Positions 55,890 through 64,000 of a DNA stretch of 64,000 bases are shown here, piece by piece (the first letter of the stretch is position 1; every line of letters starts with the position of its first letter). The translations under genes were made by a program, and so were the position numbers. This DNA is from Acinetobacter defluvii (GTDB lineage: Bacteria; Pseudomonadota; Gammaproteobacteria; Pseudomonadales; Moraxellaceae). The DNA is taken from contig NZ_CP029397.2 in assembly GCF_001704615.3 (NCBI RefSeq), positions 1,054,001 through 1,118,000 of the forward strand, written 5' to 3'. A model generated the notes under the pieces. It saw nothing but the letters and a program-made list of their open reading frames with translations. It was not told where the DNA came from and ran no database searches.

Positions 55890-56315
55890 TAAAATGAATA
55901 ATTTTATTATATGAAATTTATATTAATCCGTGGGGGAAATCTAATTTTTTTGGGATATATTTAGACTAAATAACAAGCGTTTTTGTATTGGAGTTTAGAT
56001 TCATTTATAACGGTATTGCTTAAGAAAATAGCACATAATTATATAAAAAATGAGTGTGAGTATTATTTATTGTGATACTTGTTATCACAACTATTTAAAA
56101 TCTAAATAGTGAAAATGGTAAAAATGAATCAATTTTTTTGATAAGGTCGAAAGATTTTATCTACAAAGGTTTTATAAAGGCGCACAGTTACATTTTGTAA
56201 GATGAATAAAATTGCTTTCCCTATAAATTACAGCAGTTTTTAGAATTGCTGTACTATTCTATAAAAACTCAGCAGCAGTGTTTTATTATCTTGTTATTCA
56301 AGAGATTCATTAAAA
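55890..56315. other. AT-rich gene-free region with inverted repeats
   Basis: About 430 bp with no credible ORF on either strand. A perfect palindrome, TTGTGATA-CTTGT-TATCACAA, lies at 56070-56090. Further right, interleaved inverted repeats occur: ACAGCA with TGCTGT (about 56229-56252), and AGTTTTTAGAAT with ATTCTATAAAAACT (about 56234-56270). It could hold a small RNA or a regulatory site, but nothing identifies one. Confidence 0.4.
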
Positions 56316-56337
56316 AACCGAGCAGAGAAGCTCGGTT
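56316..56337 (-). terminator. Intrinsic terminator of the M48 protease gene
   Basis: AACCGAGC, loop AGAGAA, GCTCGGTT, followed on the minus strand by six T residues, 38 bp after the stop. Confidence 0.88.
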
Positions 56338-56375
56338 CGATTAAAAAGTTGAAGTTTTTGCCCGAATAGCACTTA

Positions 56376-57155
56376 TTAACGTTTGCTGTTATAGATTGCT
56401 TGTGCTGCTGGCAAATTTTTACGCATAGCTTCAATCCGTTGTGAATTTGAAGGGTGAGTTGATAAGAATGAAGCACCACCTGCACCTTCAAGTTTATTCA
56501 TCTTTTCCCAAAGCGTAATTGCAGCTTGTGGATTGTAGCCTGCTTTCGCCATAAGCATTAAACCACCTTGGTCAGCACGACTTTCTAAGCTACGAGAGTA
56601 AGGCAAGCCGACACCTACTTGTGAACCAAGTTGTGCTGCTGCTGTACCAAGTTGACCGACACGATCCCCTGCAGCACTTAAACCAATTTGTAATGCTAAA
56701 TCAGTCAATGCTTGCGCACCAATTTTATTTTTTGAATGTTCTTCTAAAGCATGGATCATTTCATGACCCATTACTGCTGCAATTTCAGCATCCGTTAGGT
56801 TGAGCTTATTGACAATGCCCGTATAGAACACCACTTTACCACCAGGTGCAACATAGGCATTCACTTGATCAGATTTTAGTACAGCAAGTTGCCAGTCAAA
56901 CTTTGTACCAGTTTGATTCATTTGATCCGCATAAGGTTTTAAGCGTTTAAATACATTGTTAATACGACTATAAGTCGAAGATGAAGTATCTAGCGTTTTA
57001 TTGCTACGTGCTTCTTGTACTGTTTTATTAAACCCTTGGGTTGCTGCGACATTTAAAGTTGCGCTATCTGCACCCGCCATATCTGCCATTGTTGTACAGC
57101 CAGAAAGAGAAATTAAGCTTGCTGCACAAACACCCAACATAAATTTATTATTCAT
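56376..57155 (-). CDS. M48-family metallopeptidase lipoprotein
   Basis: 259 residues from the second ATG (57155), which has GGAG nine bases upstream; the first ATG at 57161 is only three bases from it. The signal sequence has lipobox SLSGC (lipid-modified Cys about residue 19). The zinc site is HEMIHALEEH at about residues 137-146, with a further Glu in the SLESRADQGGLML segment at about 186-198. It resembles LoiP/YcaL-type periplasmic proteases of outer-membrane quality control. Likely anchored to the outer membrane facing the periplasm. Confidence 0.91.
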   Translation of the reverse strand: MNNKFMLGVCAASLISLSGCTTMADMAGADSATLNVAATQGFNKTVQEARSNKTLDTSSSTYSRINNVFKRLKPYADQMNQTGTKFDWQLAVLKSDQVNAYVAPGGKVVFYTGIVNKLNLTDAEIAAVMGHEMIHALEEHSKNKIGAQALTDLALQIGLSAAGDRVGQLGTAAAQLGSQVGVGLPYSRSLESRADQGGLMLMAKAGYNPQAAITLWEKMNKLEGAGGASFLSTHPSNSQRIEAMRKNLPAAQAIYNSKR

Positions 57156-57266
57156 TATCATGTGCTCCAACAAATATAAAGTAATAAGCGCAATTATATT
57201 TAAATTGAAACATAGCATGTATATGAAATTGCTTCATAATCATAGTATTTATGTAATTTTATAGGT

Positions 57267-57572
57267 TTACAAGAATTGAATTGCTAACCAATATAATAAA
57301 CACATCGCATCAAGGACTAAATAGAAAGTACAAAGTGGTTTGATTTTTTCATTCAGGTTGGGTTTGTTGCGATGAAAAAAGAGGATGCTATTTTGAATCA
57401 GAATAATAGGGATAAGCACACAAGCTAAAGCAATGGTTAAACCGAGTAGCGCATTTTGGATAATTTCAGGATTATTGGTTTGTGCTTGAATGATCAGCAT
57501 CGCAAGCGTTGGTGCGCCACCAATCGCAAAGAGTGATGAATAAAAAATTGCGCCTGAAATATTTTTTTGCAT
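57267..57572 (-). CDS. Small three-helix membrane protein, unknown
   Basis: 101 residues with three hydrophobic segments at about 7-28, 41-66 and 80-99, and a short basic loop (FFHRNKPNLNEKIKP) between the last two. No family recognised. It stands between the M48 gene and the purA terminator on the same strand. A standard ATG start with no strong ribosome site in view. Confidence 0.65.
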   Translation of the reverse strand: MQKNISGAIFYSSLFAIGGAPTLAMLIIQAQTNNPEIIQNALLGLTIALACVLIPIILIQNSILFFHRNKPNLNEKIKPLCTFYLVLDAMCLLYWLAIQFL

Positions 57573-57695
57573 TCCATATTCTCAAAAAATTAGTCGGTAA
57601 AAATTAGTCGGGAAATTTATTGTAACAAGCTCATGTAAAGGATATAAGCCAGACAGAACTAACTTTAGTCTTGAATCTTAACTTTTCTATAAAAT

Positions 57696-57725
57696 AAAAA
57701 AGAGCCTCATAAAGAGACTCTTTTT
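57696..57725 (-). terminator. Intrinsic terminator of hisZ-purA
   Basis: AAAAAGAG-C-CTC, loop ATAAA, GAG-A-CTCTTTTT: a stem with one mismatch and long A/T runs, 17 bp after the purA stop. Confidence 0.82.
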
Positions 57726-57741
57726 TTAGGTATTATGAATA

Positions 57742-59076
<1,335 letters not shown>

Positions 59077-59133
59077 TCATGCTGTTAAAATTGAAAACCT
59101 CATACCAATGACATGAACATTGGCATAAAGTGA

Positions 59134-60300
59134 TTAAATTTGTTTGACTTTCCATTCACCTGCAACATTCACCAACTGATGTGTTGCATTCGGAACAGAT
59201 GTTAAGTCATCTTCACCTAATAACTGGATTACGCTTAGACCATTGTTGCGTACTTGTGCAATTGCAGCGAGTAGGGTTGTGTTTGTACCTTTTGGTGCAA
59301 TCACTGTTTTAATCGCTTGGAATTGACCTGCACTGAGTGCATATAAGTCGCATGAAAAACCTGTTGCAGGACGTGCACGACCAAAGTGCTCACCAATACC
59401 ATCATAACGCCCACCTTGTGCCAATGGTGCAGCACGATTTGGTGCATAAACTGCGTACATTAAACCTGTGTGATAATGGTATGAACGCAATTCGACTACA
59501 TCTATACCGATGTGTAGTTTTGGCCAACGTGCCTGAATTTCTGCTTGCGTGGTTGTGAGTGCATCAAAGGCTTGTTTAAATGCTTCGTCCTGTAGAATTT
59601 CAGCACTTAAATTGCGTTGTAATGCAGCTAAATCACTGGCATAGCGACCTAAAGCATAAAAATCTGAACCGAATTTTAATTTTTGGGTAAATTCAGCCAA
59701 TTCTGGTAACGCTTTACGTTGATATAAATCTGAAAGTTGACGTTCAGTGGTTTTATTTAAGTCAGCATGTTTAACCAAGCTACGGAATAAGCCGACATGC
59801 CCTAAATCAAGATGGACACCTTCAACTAAATTTGCGGTTTCGATCAAACTCAGCATCACGTCGATCATTTCAACGTCAGCGTCAATGCTGTCTGAACCAA
59901 ACAATTCTGCACCCAACTGAAGTGGGGCACGTGTGGTATTAAAGCCTTGTGGTTTGGTATGAAGTACAGTTCCTGCATAGCAGTAACGAGCCACACCTTC
60001 TACTGGATGTACATGCGCATCAATACGAGCCACTTGTGGTGTCATATCGGCACGCACACCAAGTAAACGACCTGTCAATTGGTCGATGACTTTAAAAGTG
60101 GCTAAGTCTAAATCTTGATTCGATTCTGAAAGAGAAGAGAGAGATTCGATGTATTCGATAAACGGCGTGTACACCAATTGATAACCTCGAGAAGCGAGGA
60201 AATCTAAAGCACTACGACGCAAGGTTTCAATTACTTGCGCTTGCTCTGGTAATACATCAGCTACACCATCAGGTAATAACCATGTCTCTGAAATGGGCAT
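59134..60300 (-). CDS. hisZ: ATP phosphoribosyltransferase regulatory subunit
   Basis: 388 residues, a HisRS-like class II synthetase fold without the anticodon-binding domain. It pairs with the short catalytic HisG to start histidine synthesis. Seen: LPDGVADVLPEQAQVIETLR at about residues 9-28, the motif 2-like RYCYAGTVLHT at about 102-112, and AQGGRYDGIGEHFG at about 296-309. Its presence implies a short-form HisG elsewhere. Upstream of purA in the same unit. Confidence 0.95.
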   Translation of the reverse strand: MPISETWLLPDGVADVLPEQAQVIETLRRSALDFLASRGYQLVYTPFIEYIESLSSLSESNQDLDLATFKVIDQLTGRLLGVRADMTPQVARIDAHVHPVEGVARYCYAGTVLHTKPQGFNTTRAPLQLGAELFGSDSIDADVEMIDVMLSLIETANLVEGVHLDLGHVGLFRSLVKHADLNKTTERQLSDLYQRKALPELAEFTQKLKFGSDFYALGRYASDLAALQRNLSAEILQDEAFKQAFDALTTTQAEIQARWPKLHIGIDVVELRSYHYHTGLMYAVYAPNRAAPLAQGGRYDGIGEHFGRARPATGFSCDLYALSAGQFQAIKTVIAPKGTNTTLLAAIAQVRNNGLSVIQLLGEDDLTSVPNATHQLVNVAGEWKVKQI

Positions 60301-60345
60301 GTTGTAAACCTAAATCCTGTCAGCGCGGAAGTAATCCGCATAAAA

Positions 60346-60367
60346 AAATCGGGAGCACACCCGATTT
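60346..60367 (-). terminator. Intrinsic terminator of the isochorismatase-like gene
   Basis: AAATCGGG, loop AGCACA, CCCGATTT, followed on the minus strand by a run of T residues; it lies between the cysteine hydrolase stop and the hisZ start. Confidence 0.82.
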
Positions 60368-60425
60368 CTCTTATTTTAGCACGTTCAATTTCTTCATGCA
60401 CTGAGATTTTTAAGTTTTCGCAAGC

Positions 60426-60992
60426 TTATTGCTTTTCTGATGATATCAGGGTTGATAAATAAGATGCTGTGCTGTGAACTTGGGCAAACATTTGAAATGC
60501 AGAAAGAAAGGCAGTTTGCACATCAAGCGCTTGAACTGTCTGACCGGCATAACTTAAATCTCGAGTAGCTGTTGCATCCGAAATGACAATGGACTGATAA
60601 CCTAATTCTGCTGCTGCACGGGTAGTAGCATCTACACACATATGTGTCATCATGCCTGTAATAACAAGTTTTTGAATACCTAAACGGCTGAGTAGGGTTT
60701 GTAGGTCTGTCTGAAAGAAGCTATTTGGAAATGCTTTTTCAACGATAAACGAATGATCTTGAACTGCTAAATTTGGGTGTAACTTTACACCTTCAGTATT
60801 TTTTTCAAAAAATGGCGCAGGAGTTTCAGCAAAAATATGTTGGATATAAATGATAGGTGCATTGCTTAAATGAAATTCTTTTTCCAAAATAGAAATGTTG
60901 GTAAGCGCTTTTTCAGGTTGAAACAGTGCCATTTTTCCATCTGGAAAATAATCATTTTGTACATCGATCACTAGTAATGCTGTCTGATTCAT
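60426..60992 (-). CDS. Isochorismatase-like cysteine hydrolase
   Basis: 188 residues of the cysteine hydrolase (isochorismatase-like) family. The catalytic triad is visible: Asp in VIDVQNDYF at about residues 8-16, Lys in VEKAFPNSF at about 84-92, and Cys in TGMMTHMCVDATTRAAAELG at about 112-131, with the cis-peptide-type GMMTHMC loop. Acts on small amides or related substrates in the cytoplasm; the exact substrate cannot be told. Divergent from an Lrp/AsnC regulator gene by 118 bp. Confidence 0.9.
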   Translation of the reverse strand: MNQTALLVIDVQNDYFPDGKMALFQPEKALTNISILEKEFHLSNAPIIYIQHIFAETPAPFFEKNTEGVKLHPNLAVQDHSFIVEKAFPNSFFQTDLQTLLSRLGIQKLVITGMMTHMCVDATTRAAAELGYQSIVISDATATRDLSYAGQTVQALDVQTAFLSAFQMFAQVHSTASYLSTLISSEKQ

Positions 60993-61110
60993 TTTAGATT
61001 TTCATTAATTTAAGTTGTTATAACCTTAAACAATGCTAGATTTCTTGCACAGTCAGTAATGAAAGACTTTATAAAATGTAACTTTCAATTTGAAAATTTT
61101 GAGGATAAAA

Positions 61111-61515
61111 ATGCTACAACTCGATGCAATTGATCTAAAAATTTTAAATATTCTTCAGATAGATTCTCGGTTAAGTCATAAGGATATAGGTACACAAGTA
61201 CATCGAACAGGACAAGCGGTTGGTCAAAGAATTCAACGCTTAATTGATCTTAATGTAATTGAAAAATACACAATAAAAATCAATTACTCCGCAACACAGT
61301 TTATTCGCATTATAATGGAAAATAACCAATTCTCAGCTTTTGAAGCGTTTTTAAAAACTTATGTGCAAGTTGAAAAAAGTTATAAAGTTTCTGGTTCGGC
61401 TTGTTATATGTTGATCAGTCATTTTGAAATATCTGAACTCAATCTATTTATTGAAGCACTTTCAGAATGGGGGCATTATTCAGTTGATCATGTCGTGCGA
61501 TGTATAAACAACTGA
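61111..61515 (+). CDS. Lrp/AsnC-family regulator
   Basis: 134 residues from the ATG at 61111 (preceded by GAGG); the in-frame start 21 bp earlier lacks a ribosome site. N-terminal HTH covers about residues 4-55 (LDAIDLKILNILQIDSRLSH, then TGQAVGQRIQRLIDLNVIEK), and the ligand-binding RAM domain follows. Located between the divergent cysteine hydrolase and the EamA transporter genes, so it probably controls one or both in response to an amino acid or related compound. Confidence 0.87.
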   Translation: MLQLDAIDLKILNILQIDSRLSHKDIGTQVHRTGQAVGQRIQRLIDLNVIEKYTIKINYSATQFIRIIMENNQFSAFEAFLKTYVQVEKSYKVSGSACYMLISHFEISELNLFIEALSEWGHYSVDHVVRCINN

Positions 61516-61644
61516 AAGAAAATTGAATCATCAGAACTATTTAAGACCTTATATAACCTAAAAGAATATTTGCCTATTTTGTTAGAGCAAGTTAAAGCGA
61601 ATCATGTGATATTTAAAATAAAATTTACATGAGAATGTTTAAGG

Positions 61645-62493
61645 ATGAACTATAAGATTGTATTGGCGATGCTCGCTTTCGCTGCAAATTCTGTTTTGTG
61701 TCGGTTAGCCTTAGCACAAAATCAAATCGACCCAATGAGTTTTAGTGTGCTACGCGTATTAAGTGGCGTGATTGTGCTGAGTATTTTATTTGTTATTACA
61801 AATTATCGACTTAATCAAAAGTTAAAGCTGAATTGGAATATAAAGCATGGTTTTTTCTTAGCGGTTTATGTTACTGCTTTTTCATTAGCCTATGTCAAAA
61901 TTGATGCAGGGGTAGGTGCATTGATTCTTTTTGGTACGGTTCAACTCACGATGGTTATTTATGGATTGGCACATGGTGAACGGCTGAATTTTAAAAGTGG
62001 TAGCGGTTTATTGTTGGCAGTTATTGGCATCATCGTTTTATTGTTACCTGGTGCGAGTGCACCAAACTTGATGTACTCCTTGATTATGCTGATCTCTGGT
62101 CTAGCATGGGCAGCGTATAGTATTTCAGGTAAGGGTTCAGCTCATCCTCTAGTCAGTACTTATAGTAATTTTATCATTGCTTTACCTTTAGTTTTGATCT
62201 TCAGCTTATTTTTTATTGAAAATATATACATAAGTTCACAAGGAATCATTTTAGCGTTTATTTCAGGTGGACTGGCATCCAGTGGAGCTTATGTATTGTG
62301 GTATTCGATTTTAAAGTATATTGATCGGATTACTGCGAGTACCGTTCAGCTGAGCGTACCGTGTTTATCTATTATTGGTGGTTCACTTTTTATTGGGGAA
62401 ATGATTGGTTGGAGAATTATATTTTCATCTATCTTGGTTTTGTGTGGGATTCTTTTGGTGATCTTTTCAACTGCTAAAACAAATTCAAATTAA
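61645..62493 (+). CDS. EamA/DMT-family transporter
   Basis: 282 residues, about ten helices in two EamA repeats. Starts MNYKIVLAMLAFAANSVLCR with helix 1 and has WAAYSISGKGSAHPLVSTYS at about residues 153-172 in the second repeat. AGGATG precedes the start. Inner membrane, substrate unknown. It follows the Lrp/AsnC regulator after about 130 bp; with the divergent hydrolase this looks like a small regulator-enzyme-exporter locus. Confidence 0.87.
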   Translation: MNYKIVLAMLAFAANSVLCRLALAQNQIDPMSFSVLRVLSGVIVLSILFVITNYRLNQKLKLNWNIKHGFFLAVYVTAFSLAYVKIDAGVGALILFGTVQLTMVIYGLAHGERLNFKSGSGLLLAVIGIIVLLLPGASAPNLMYSLIMLISGLAWAAYSISGKGSAHPLVSTYSNFIIALPLVLIFSLFFIENIYISSQGIILAFISGGLASSGAYVLWYSILKYIDRITASTVQLSVPCLSIIGGSLFIGEMIGWRIIFSSILVLCGILLVIFSTAKTNSN

Positions 62494-62507
62494 TATTTTA
62501 GACAATA

Positions 62508-62535
62508 AAAAATCCGCCAATTTTGGCGGATTTTT
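62508..62535. terminator. Bidirectional terminator of EamA gene and aspartate aminotransferase gene
   Basis: A 13-bp stem AAAAATCCGCCAA/TTGGCGGATTTTT with a two-base loop, between the convergent gene ends. Confidence 0.92.
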
Positions 62536-62551
62536 CATCTAAACCTTTAAC

Positions 62552-63787
62552 TTATTTTGCAGCTTTTTCAGCTTCGATAGATGCAATCGCAGCATCCACG
62601 CCTTCGATTGAATCAGCCGCTTTTTTGATACGTGCAAGCGCATCAACCAACACTTCGTCAGCAGTTGCATAAGAAATACGCATATAACCACCTAAACCAA
62701 ATGCATCACCAGGAACAACTGCAACACCAGTTTCTTCCAATAACCATGCAGAGAATTCTGTACAAGATTTTAAGCCTTTAGCACGAATCAATGGACGGAT
62801 ATTTGCATAAGCATAGAATGCACCATCAGCAGGAAGACAAGTGATGCCTTTGATGTCATTCAAACCATTTACCACTAAGTCATGACGACGTTTGAATGCT
62901 TCAATCATTGGTTGAAGTACATCTTGAGGACCATTCAATGCAGCTTCAGCAGCAACTTGTGAAATCGAAGTTGGGTTTGAAGTCGATTGAGATTGGATTT
63001 TTTTCATCGCACCGATGAGTTTAGCAGGACCTGCTGCATAGCCAATACGCCAGCCAGTCATTGCATAAGCTTTCGATACACCATTAAGCACGATCACACG
63101 ATCATAAAGGTCAGGTGCCACAGTTGCGATGTTGTAAAATTCGTCATCCCAACGGATTGGTTCATACATATCATCAGAAGCGACTAGAACTTCTGGATAT
63201 TTACGCAGTACTTCAGCCAAAGCTTCTAATTCAGCTTTAGTATAGATCATACCAGTCGGGTTAGAAGGGCTATTTAAAACCACTAAACGTGTTTTGTCTG
63301 TGATTGCAGCTTCAAGTTGAGCAGGCGTGATTTTGAAACGTTGTTCTTCACCGCATTTCACTACAACTGGTACACCTTCAGCGATGATCACCATATCTGG
63401 ATAGCTGACCCAGTACGGTGCAGGGATAATCACTTCATCGCCTTTATTTAACAAAGCTAATGCCAAGTTAAAGAAAGATTGTTTACCACCACAAGACACC
63501 AAGATTTGGTTTGCTGCGTATTCTAAGTTGTTATCACGTTTTAATTTCGCAATGATTGCTTTTTTAAGCCCAGGCGTACCGTCAACAGCAGTGTATTTGG
63601 TAAAACCGTTATTAATTGCTGCAATTGCTGCATCTTTGATGTGTTGTGGGGTGTCGAAATCAGGTTCACCAGCGCCCAAGCCAATAACATTCTTGCCAGC
63701 AGCTTTTAATTCAGCAGCTTTGTTTGTCACAGCAAGCGTAGGGGACGGTTTGATGGCATTTACACGATCAGAGAGACGTACGTCCAC
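62552..63787 (-). CDS. aspC: Class I aminotransferase, aspartate aminotransferase type
   Basis: 411 residues of the fold-type I PLP enzymes, subgroup I-beta aspartate aminotransferase (PVT/aspartate:2-oxoglutarate). The segment GLGAGEPDFDTP is at about residues 36-47, NSPSNPTGMIY at about 172-182, and the PLP Lys is in LNGVSKAYAMTGWRIGY at about 235-251 (SKAYAMTGWR). The C-terminal tail IASIEAEKAAK is a short extension. Could also be an aspartate/prephenate aminotransferase. The upstream 63788-64000 region is gene-free AT-rich DNA that must hold its promoter. Confidence 0.9.
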   Translation of the reverse strand: MDVRLSDRVNAIKPSPTLAVTNKAAELKAAGKNVIGLGAGEPDFDTPQHIKDAAIAAINNGFTKYTAVDGTPGLKKAIIAKLKRDNNLEYAANQILVSCGGKQSFFNLALALLNKGDEVIIPAPYWVSYPDMVIIAEGVPVVVKCGEEQRFKITPAQLEAAITDKTRLVVLNSPSNPTGMIYTKAELEALAEVLRKYPEVLVASDDMYEPIRWDDEFYNIATVAPDLYDRVIVLNGVSKAYAMTGWRIGYAAGPAKLIGAMKKIQSQSTSNPTSISQVAAEAALNGPQDVLQPMIEAFKRRHDLVVNGLNDIKGITCLPADGAFYAYANIRPLIRAKGLKSCTEFSAWLLEETGVAVVPGDAFGLGGYMRISYATADEVLVDALARIKKAADSIEGVDAAIASIEAEKAAK

Positions 63788-64000
63788 GGCAGTATTCCTT
63801 CTTATGGGGATTAAAAATAAAAAAGCACACCATAATAGCTTAAAAATTCCGAGTTGGTCGTGTAAAATCTAAGCAAATTCACCAAATAGTCACGAAAATC
63901 AAAAATTAATGTATCAATAAAATACAAACACATTATAAATAGCTTGGGAACTCGCCTCAGAACATAATTTTTTGTACAATATGCACAGTTAAAATTGAGT

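Overview
The window is an Acinetobacter-type genome segment: AT-rich DNA with the gene neighbourhoods purM-purN, hda beside a PerM-like permease, hisZ-purA, cyoABCDE and two CSLREA/GlyGly-CTERM proteins. Its left 12.5 kb is a more GC-rich, acquired antibiotic-resistance island. The species cannot be fixed from the sequence alone.

Resistance island (1-12495). Left to right: the strA-strB end of a Tn5393-type transposon with its 81-bp terminal repeat (about 141-1928); a 2.7-kb module carrying a class A-type tetracycline efflux gene best matched to tet(Y), its repressor and two uncharacterised small genes (1929-4620); then the other Tn5393 end with terminal repeat, tnpA, res and tnpR (4621-11209). 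tnpA is interrupted by an IS26-aph(3')-Ia-IS26 composite transposon with a perfect 8-bp target duplication (6482-9391). An IS3-family element (11210-12495) abuts the tnpR side and has cut off the 3' end of a SIR2-domain gene. The two Tn5393 pieces end at the same internal point (a TGAGCC sequence between tnpR and strA). This fits a circular Tn5393/tet(Y) molecule integrated by recombination or transposition at that point. Together the genes predict resistance to streptomycin, kanamycin/neomycin and tetracycline.

Chromosomal part (12496-64000). A WYL regulator lies next to a compact operon of circularly permuted ATP-grasp, alpha-E, transglutaminase-like and Anbu proteasome-type proteins (15048-18820), a conserved but functionally obscure peptide-modification system. 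After it come a BLUF photoreceptor, alanine racemase, two paralogous amino-acid permeases on either side of tRNA-Glu, YaiI/UPF0178, an EamA exporter, a PilZ-like protein, lolC-lolD, comEC, a lipid A acyltransferase, an S49 protease, a hydrolase, a META lipoprotein, purM-purN, a PerM-like permease and hda. Then come two tandem predicted rhombosortase substrates, a TelA three-gene operon, cyoABCDE, an RDD/GYF protein, ppsA with divergent ppsR, an M48 lipoprotein protease, hisZ-purA, an isochorismatase-like hydrolase with divergent Lrp/AsnC regulator, a second EamA transporter and an aspartate aminotransferase.

Most transcription units end in recognisable intrinsic hairpins. Candidates for little-described biology are the Anbu operon, the TelA trio, the tandem GlyGly-CTERM proteins, a 15-codon ORF followed by hairpins at 13646-13817, and the truncated SIR2 gene. 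No CRISPR array, rRNA or plasmid replication gene was seen.
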